Assembly: GCA_947174375.1 (NCBI GenBank)
Contig: CAMWIS010000087.1
Coordinates: forward strand, 1 to 6,812
From: an uncultured Bacteroidales bacterium
GTDB taxonomy: Bacteria; Bacteroidota; Bacteroidia; Bacteroidales; P3
Direction of reading: 5' to 3'
Length of the DNA stretch: 6,812 nt
This document shows, piece after piece, positions 1 to 4,393 of this stretch (the stretch's first letter is position 1; the number at the start of each line of letters is the position of its first letter). The notes beneath the pieces are model-generated. The model was not told the origin of the DNA and did not search any database. It was given only the letters and a program-made list of their open reading frames with translations. The translations under genes and the position numbers were made by a program.

Positions 1-30
1 GTTGCGCGCTACCAACTGCGCTACATCTCG
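1..30 (-). tRNA. tRNA, 5' part only (probably tRNA-Pro)
   Basis: Read on the minus strand, these bases are the first 30 nucleotides of a tRNA that continues past the left edge. The acceptor 5' strand is CGAGATG, followed by T8 and A9. The D stem GCGC (10-13) pairs with GCGC (22-25), and the D loop AGTTGGTA has the conserved A14, G18, G19 and A21. G26 and the first bases of the anticodon stem follow. The anticodon and 3' half lie outside the window, so identity is not shown. C at position 1 with a GCGC D stem is typical of bacterial tRNA-Pro, which is the best guess. Initiator tRNA also begins with C but usually has a different D arm. A promoter matching the Bacteroides consensus lies just upstream, so the tRNA need not depend on read-through from the protein operon. 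Confidence 0.85.
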
Positions 31-40
31 ATCCCTTTGC

Positions 41-75
41 ACCCCCTCCGGCATGCGTCCATGACCGAAAGGGGT
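41..75 (-). repeat. Imperfect inverted repeat (hairpin) between promoter and tRNA
   Basis: On the minus strand ACCCCTTTCGG (75 to 65) can pair with CCGGAGGGGGT (51 to 41): 11 consecutive pairs if two G-U wobbles are allowed in RNA. The intervening bases can form a further CATG/CATG stem with a GACG tetraloop and one bulged U. The repeat extends outward: TTTGC (81-77), part of the -7 promoter element, is mirrored by GCAAA (40-36), with a single bulged A. No T tract follows the stem on the minus strand, so it is not a standard intrinsic terminator. It could be a 5' leader structure of the tRNA precursor, a 3'-end stabiliser of the upstream mRNA, or a protein-binding palindrome at the promoter. 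Confidence 0.6.
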
Positions 76-76
76 T

Positions 77-109
77 GCAAAGATACGCTTTTTTTAAATA
101 ATTCCAAAA
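77..109 (-). promoter_or_regulatory. Bacteroides-type promoter for the tRNA
   Basis: The minus strand shows TTTTG (109-105), then a 19-bp spacer rich in A/T, then TATCTTTGC (85-77). This matches the primary sigma factor consensus of Bacteroides (-33 TTG or TTTG, 19-21 bp, -7 TAnnTTTG). Transcription would start roughly at 70-75, about 40 nt before the tRNA. The -33 element directly abuts the stop codon of the preceding gene. A second -7-like match, TAATTTTG (112-105), overlaps that stop codon but has no well-spaced -33 partner. Confidence 0.75.
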
Positions 110-1258
110 TTAGCGAACAAGCAGTTTGCCGCCCGCCAAACGTTCGCCCTGGCGTTCCAACGTGTAGAAATACATACCGGGCGTAAAGCCGGCTACGTTG
201 ATTTCGGTTTCGGTCAGGCCTTCAACCGGAAGGCTGTAAACCAACTGGCCGCTGACGCTACGCACGTTGAGCACTACGGCGCCTTCTACGGCTTCCCACG
301 TCAGACGCGCCGCCGTAACGGCCGGGTTGGGATAAACCGCCGTCTTGACGGCATCGGCCGCGTTTTCGTTGGCGGTTCCACTGCCGCCACCTTCCGCTTC
401 CTTCGTTACCCAGCGTACCACGAAATCCGTACGGTTGAATTCGTCATCGGCCGTATAAATCGAATAATAAACCAGGCTTTCGCCTACCGTACCATTAGGC
501 GTGTATTCCAAATATTGCGGCGCATCTCCCGAAGATTCCGTCAGACCCGGTGCGAGCGGATCCATGCCCGTGATATTGTCGGACGGGAAACAGCTACCGA
601 ACATGCACCAGTCGGTCGTCGTACCTTCCACCAGGACTTTGGTCCGGTCGGCCGCCATCTTCACGGCTTCCGAACCCGTGTTGTCGAACGTCATCTCAAC
701 GTGCAGCATCCCCGTGGCCTGCGTTTCGCGTTCTACCTTAATGAATTTGTCCTGTTCCACTTCCTGGCCATCCACCGTCATCTTGACGGGCGCCAGCGTC
801 GGCTCGCCCAAAATCCAGTTCAGCGTGAAGGTCGTGGTCTGTTCGGGATGTTCTACCGTAGAGAACGTATAGGTGATGGAAATATCTTCGCCCACATAGC
901 CTTTAGGCTGAATATCCAGGAATTCGGTCGGCCCTTCGAACCGCTTGCCGGCTTCCAGTTTGCGTTCGGCCTCGATTTCATTCACCGCCATGCATGTTTC
1001 CCAAATACACCAGCCGTCGTGTACGTCTTCCGGCAACGTGGCCACCTTCTTACCCGTCAGCGTTACCGCAGCATCGCCCGTATTATGGAAAATCGTGTAC
1101 GCATGCAGCAGATTGTTTTTGTCCACCGTAGCGCGCTTAATGGTCAGCGAAGAGCCGTCCGTCATCAGCGTGCCGTTTACATAGACGTCAACGCCCTGCG
1201 CCTGCACGCCGCAGCCGAAGCCTAAGGCCAGCAGACATCCCAAAAATAGCTTTTTCAT
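110..1258 (-). CDS. T9SS type A sorting domain protein with tandem WC-x4-C domains
   Basis: Secreted protein of 382 residues, with no enzyme domain that I recognise. Residues 1-20 form a signal peptide; cleavage after VQA leaves Gln21 as the new N-terminus. Two related beta-rich domains follow, at about 22-152 and 157-285. Each has a domain-start VDVYVNG/MTVDGQE strand, a FHNTG/FDNTG motif and a WC-x4-C motif (Cys84/Cys89 and Cys218/Cys223). Each then has a Pro-x-Gly or Pro-Asn-Gly turn followed by VGE, and ends in a W-containing strand (NWILG/RWVTK). The cysteines probably form a small disulfide loop in each copy. A Gly/Ser linker near 289-294 leads to a C-terminal sorting domain (about 305-382) with YPNPA, GMYFYTL and a final KLLVR. 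In the T9SS family such domains direct passage across the outer membrane and are then removed on surface attachment or release. Last gene of the operon, 21 bp after the Omp28-like gene. An adhesin-like or structural surface role is only a guess. Confidence 0.88.
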   Translation of the reverse strand: MKKLFLGCLLALGFGCGVQAQGVDVYVNGTLMTDGSSLTIKRATVDKNNLLHAYTIFHNTGDAAVTLTGKKVATLPEDVHDGWCIWETCMAVNEIEAERKLEAGKRFEGPTEFLDIQPKGYVGEDISITYTFSTVEHPEQTTTFTLNWILGEPTLAPVKMTVDGQEVEQDKFIKVERETQATGMLHVEMTFDNTGSEAVKMAADRTKVLVEGTTTDWCMFGSCFPSDNITGMDPLAPGLTESSGDAPQYLEYTPNGTVGESLVYYSIYTADDEFNRTDFVVRWVTKEAEGGGSGTANENAADAVKTAVYPNPAVTAARLTWEAVEGAVVLNVRSVSGQLVYSLPVEGLTETEINVAGFTPGMYFYTLERQGERLAGGKLLVR

Positions 1259-1279
1259 GATTCTATTCCGTTTTTATTT

Positions 1280-2122
1280 TTATTGATTCAGTTTTACTTT
1301 CGCCGCGTTCAGAATCTCTTTCGTATCGTTGTCGCACAGCAACACCGCCACCGAAAGATTGTCTTTGTTCCAATTCGATTGCACATTGACGGTACCCGTA
1401 TAGTTAAACATCGAATTGGCGGCCGGATTGGCATCCAGCACCTTGACGCCCCAAGCCTCGTCTATCACGTGGCGCAACACATGGTTGTGGATATAACCGG
1501 GCGTCGCGGTACCGCTCACGATTTGGGTCACGGAAAAACCGTCTTCCAATATCATCGTCAGCACGCGGATTTCGCCTTTGCTTTGATAGGCCTGCGGGAA
1601 AGAGCCTTTGGCCTCTACCGTAATCGTGGAGCCCGACAGCGAAGCCGTAGCCTCAATCGTGGCTACCGGAGCCTCGCCATACACGCCGATGGCCGTACTG
1701 CGCCAACGCGCCCGCGACAAGACTTCACCCGGCGCCTGTTGACGGTTAATCAGACCGCAGGGCAAGCCGGCCACTTTCCAATACGTGGAATAGACAGCCG
1801 CCGCCGCGTTTCTCAAATCCGGGTCACCGTCCGCCTGCGGGCCGACCAAGGATGCGGTTACCGTTTCCGTCTGGCCGTGGAGTTCCACTACAATGAGCTT
1901 ATCGCCCATCAACGTTTGCAAGCCGTGCGCTATTTCGGCCGCATTCGGGCAGTTCGTACAGCCCACGCCCGTAAAGTCCTCCAACACCACCGTCTTGCCC
2001 TGCCATTCGGGCAAATCCGACGAAATGCGCGTTTCGTCTTCCGGAATCTTATCGCAAGCCGTCCAAACCCAGGCGCCGAAGCCGAACAACAACAGGGCGG
2101 AGGCTATGATTTTCGTTTTCAT
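1280..2122 (-). CDS. Omp28-related outer membrane lipoprotein (thioredoxin fold, CTNC)
   Basis: Protein of 280 residues. The N-terminus is a lipoprotein signal: a hydrophobic stretch ends in W-T-A-Cys23, and the mature protein starts CDKIPEDE. The acidic residues after the lipidated Cys resemble the surface-export signals of Bacteroidota lipoproteins, so exposure on the outer face is possible but not shown. Residues about 42-130 form an Omp28-type thioredoxin-like domain: VVLEDFTG leads into Cys55-Thr-Asn-Cys58, and Pro121 in GLPCG is the expected cis-proline. The C-terminal half (about 150-280) is a beta-rich domain with IHNHVLR (211-217), a conserved-looking Omp28 segment. The CxxC suggests a thiol-disulfide exchange or disulfide-anchored role; the family's biochemistry is poorly known. 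Cys122 directly after the cis-proline is an extra thiol near the likely active site. The gene starts 19 bp after the barrel gene, with only a weak purine-rich leader, which suggests translational coupling. Confidence 0.88.
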   Translation of the reverse strand: MKTKIIASALLLFGFGAWVWTACDKIPEDETRISSDLPEWQGKTVVLEDFTGVGCTNCPNAAEIAHGLQTLMGDKLIVVELHGQTETVTASLVGPQADGDPDLRNAAAAVYSTYWKVAGLPCGLINRQQAPGEVLSRARWRSTAIGVYGEAPVATIEATASLSGSTITVEAKGSFPQAYQSKGEIRVLTMILEDGFSVTQIVSGTATPGYIHNHVLRHVIDEAWGVKVLDANPAANSMFNYTGTVNVQSNWNKDNLSVAVLLCDNDTKEILNAAKVKLNQ

Positions 2123-2141
2123 GTCTTACTCGTTTTAGCGT

Positions 2142-3824
2142 TTAGAATGTGGAGGTAATCGTCAACATCAAGCCGTTGGAGGCCGGCAACGTACGGCATA
2201 CGCCGCCCGCGCACATGATCCCCTCGCGGATACGGCCATAGGAGAGCGCGATGCGCAAGGCATCATGCACATAGGCCGCCGACACATAGTAGTAGTGCAG
2301 ACGCTTGGCCGGGTCGGGATTGCCCACGTTCCAAAGGTCGGCCACCGACACGAACCACTGCGGCGCAAACGTGTATTCCAACGTTCCCATCAGCCAGTCG
2401 CCGTCGTCCTGCTTGGTGTTCATGTATTGCACTTCGAGGCGCAAGGCGTGTTTCTTCAAGAACATATACGTAAAGTCGCCGACCACGATATGCGCTTTGA
2501 TGAAATCGCCGTGGCCTTCCACCACCGCCTGGTTGTATTGCTGATACATATACATCAACGTGGCCTTGAAATGCTTGTTGAACTTGTGCGCGATTTCGAT
2601 GTTGGCGTCCACGAAATAGATGGAGTCACTGACCGCGAACAGCCCGGCTTTATAGCCCTGCGTACCCATTTCGTGCATCGTTTCGCCGTCCACCGGCTTT
2701 TCGTTCAGGGCCGTGGCCACCGAAGCGTTGAGCTTGATGTCGGTGCCGTATTTGCCGCCCAAAGCCGTACCGCGCTTGATTTTGTAGTAGATGTCGGCCT
2801 GGAAGCCCACCTCGCCGTTGGGCTGGCACGCATACGGGTAGAATGAAGCCACGCTGTAGGTGTGCTGGCGCGTCAGGGCCGGCATATAGTTGATCATGCC
2901 GTAGTTGCCCTCTTCGCCGCGGTCGGAGCGGAAGCCCATGTTATCGACGCTCTTGGCCGACAACAGGATGCCGAAGCCGCGCATCGAGTAGCCCGCATTC
3001 AGCAACAAGGCCTGGCCGTTTTTGTAGATATAGCCGTTTTCGGCCGTCGGGTCGTTGGCTTTCCAGTCGTATTCGCCGCTGAACGTAAAGCCGTGGCTTT
3101 CCAAACTCAGACGGCCGCCCGCCGCGCCTACATTCTGCGGCAGGTTCAAGCGGTAATTGTTTTCGCCTACCGTAAAGTCGATGTTTTCCGATTCCTGATA
3201 CTTGGAAACGAAGCTACCGCCAATGCGGATGCGGGTTTCCCAATCGCGCATCGGCTTGATGAAATCGTTGAACGATAAGTCGGCGTCGATACCGCGGATG
3301 AGCCCCTGCTTCTCCCAAAAGTGGCGTTGCGTACCCACCACGCCCTTGATCGTGATACCCGCCGTGGGCGTGACGATGGCGCGCGCGCCGAAGATGGAGT
3401 TGTCCAAACCGATGTTCCAGTCCTGATAGGCCCGCAACAGCATCCCCGAACCGAACTGTTCGTAGAAGTTACCGGCCGTCACGTCTATCATATTGCCCGA
3501 AAAACGCGCGAAATAGTAGGGAATGCCGGCCCCGTCGTAACGGGCGTCGTAGCCCAGCATGGGCTTGAAATAGCCCTCGAAGCGCGCGCCCATCGAGAAG
3601 CGGCCGTTCGTGTATTGCAGGTAGGCGTAACTGTTACTTCTGAACTTTTCAGGTACGTCCTGCGCGCCAATGGCCGAGTCTTTCTGGTAGATCTGCGCGT
3701 CTATCTGGATATTGCCGGACAGCACGCCCTTGCTCATGACTTCCTCGAACTTGGACTGACCGTAGGCCGTGCCGGCCGCCGCGAACAGCAGCCCCGCCAA
3801 CACGGCGCTTATCGTCTTTTTCAT
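2142..3824 (-). CDS. DUF6029 family outer-membrane beta-barrel protein
   Basis: Protein of 560 residues. Signal peptide 1-22 (cleavage AYG, then Gln23). The remainder alternates aromatic and polar residues in amphipathic strands with short turns, as in a large outer-membrane barrel, and ends in Phe560 (TITSTF), matching the C-terminal beta-signal read by the BAM machinery. The N-terminal third carries segments I recognise from DUF6029 proteins of Bacteroidota: GNIQIDAQIYQKDS (37-50), GNFYEQFGSGMLLRAY (118-133) and RGIDADLSF (177-185). Near the C-terminus CAGGVC (Cys538, Cys543) lies in the last hairpin and could form a disulfide close to the outer-membrane surface. Its substrate is unknown. 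It sits between a periplasmic thioredoxin and an Omp28 lipoprotein, which suggests they assemble with it or act on its cysteines. The start is fixed by the signal peptide and an A-rich leader. Family call firm, function open. Confidence 0.87.
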   Translation of the reverse strand: MKKTISAVLAGLLFAAAGTAYGQSKFEEVMSKGVLSGNIQIDAQIYQKDSAIGAQDVPEKFRSNSYAYLQYTNGRFSMGARFEGYFKPMLGYDARYDGAGIPYYFARFSGNMIDVTAGNFYEQFGSGMLLRAYQDWNIGLDNSIFGARAIVTPTAGITIKGVVGTQRHFWEKQGLIRGIDADLSFNDFIKPMRDWETRIRIGGSFVSKYQESENIDFTVGENNYRLNLPQNVGAAGGRLSLESHGFTFSGEYDWKANDPTAENGYIYKNGQALLLNAGYSMRGFGILLSAKSVDNMGFRSDRGEEGNYGMINYMPALTRQHTYSVASFYPYACQPNGEVGFQADIYYKIKRGTALGGKYGTDIKLNASVATALNEKPVDGETMHEMGTQGYKAGLFAVSDSIYFVDANIEIAHKFNKHFKATLMYMYQQYNQAVVEGHGDFIKAHIVVGDFTYMFLKKHALRLEVQYMNTKQDDGDWLMGTLEYTFAPQWFVSVADLWNVGNPDPAKRLHYYYVSAAYVHDALRIALSYGRIREGIMCAGGVCRTLPASNGLMLTITSTF

Positions 3825-3839
3825 TCTTTTTTCTTTTTT
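3825..3839 (-). promoter_or_regulatory. A-rich translation leader of the barrel gene
   Basis: Directly before the ATG at 3824 the minus strand reads AAAAAAGAAAAAAGA, with no Shine-Dalgarno core. Bacteroidota ribosomes depend little on Shine-Dalgarno pairing, and A-rich, unstructured leaders favour initiation there. This is the clearest such leader in the operon and lies in its widest gap (38 bp), which fits stronger independent initiation for the barrel. The effect on expression is inference. Confidence 0.5.
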
Positions 3840-3862
3840 AAATGCATGAGGTTATACAACGT

Positions 3863-4369
3863 TCACTGCGGCTGGATTTCCTCGCCCGCATTGAGCTTGC
3901 GCACCACCTCGATGAGCTCTTCCTCGCTGCCGTCGCTGTAGCCGTTGTGCTGGAACACGACCTTGCCGTTGCCGTCCAAAACGAACACGTGCGGCGGGTT
4001 GGCCACGTTCATGGCGCGTTTGAAATCGCCGTTCTCATCCAGCAAAACGTCCCATTCCCAAGCGTTGGCATCGGCCATCGTCTTGACCTTGACCGACGAA
4101 CGCGAGTCGTCGATGGAAACGGCCACCATCTTGACGCCCGTTTCATCCACCCAGTCGGTGTAAGCGTCGGCAATGGCCGACATTTCTTTCAGGCAGGGTT
4201 TGCACCACGTGGCCCAAAAGTTGAGAATCATCGGCTTGCCGCCGTTGTTCAGTTCGGCCGTATTAACGTCACGACCCTTGATGTCTTTGATCTTTACCGA
4301 AGGCAGACCTTGCGAAAACGCGCTCTGTACGCCCAGCAGGAGTACCAACGCCAACAATATCTTTTTCAT
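3863..4369 (-). CDS. TlpA/ResA-like periplasmic thioredoxin
   Basis: Protein of 168 residues, a normal length for a single-domain TlpA-type thiol-disulfide oxidoreductase. Signal peptide 1-19 (AFS, then Gln20), with no lipobox and no retained membrane anchor, so it is probably soluble in the periplasm. The thioredoxin fold shows MILNFWATWC leading to the active site Trp55-Cys56-Lys57-Pro58-Cys59, then KEM as in TlpA proteins. VAVSIDDS (83-90) is the next strand, and the cis-proline is Pro126 in NPPHVFVLDGNGKVV (124-138). Proteins of this class exchange disulfides with envelope proteins; direction (reductase or oxidase) cannot be read from sequence, though WCxPC with TlpA context usually means reductase. 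It lies 24 bp after the large T9SS gene and 38 bp before the barrel gene. Natural partners within the operon are the Omp28 CxxC domains and the C-x4-C pair of the barrel. Confidence 0.92.
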   Translation of the reverse strand: MKKILLALVLLLGVQSAFSQGLPSVKIKDIKGRDVNTAELNNGGKPMILNFWATWCKPCLKEMSAIADAYTDWVDETGVKMVAVSIDDSRSSVKVKTMADANAWEWDVLLDENGDFKRAMNVANPPHVFVLDGNGKVVFQHNGYSDGSEEELIEVVRKLNAGEEIQPQ

Positions 4370-4393
4370 TTTCCTTTATATATTTTACTGTTT

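Noticed and set aside
41..95. Hairpin plus the T run at 89-95 as a plus-strand intrinsic terminator
   Set aside because: The T run begins 13 nt after the stem and no plus-strand gene exists to terminate; the same bases are the A-rich promoter spacer on the minus strand.
515..1225. Plus-strand open frame of 236 codons antisense to the last T9SS gene
   Set aside because: Its translation is rich in Arg/His with no domain or signal, as expected of a shadow frame opposite a GC-rich gene; the minus-strand protein has a signal peptide and sorting domain.
1210..1258. Lipoprotein signal in the last T9SS gene (Cys8 or Cys16)
   Set aside because: The residues before both cysteines do not fit a lipobox, and a clear signal-peptidase I site (VQA|Q) follows; T9SS cargo normally uses that route.
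1283..2158. Plus-strand open frame of 291 codons antisense to the Omp28 gene
   Set aside because: Arg-rich, low-information translation lying exactly opposite a well-supported lipoprotein gene; no promoter or leader seen.
3321..3941. Plus-strand open frame spanning the barrel gene start and the end of the TlpA gene
   Set aside because: It crosses two real minus-strand genes and their spacer, and its product shows no recognisable fold; a shadow frame.
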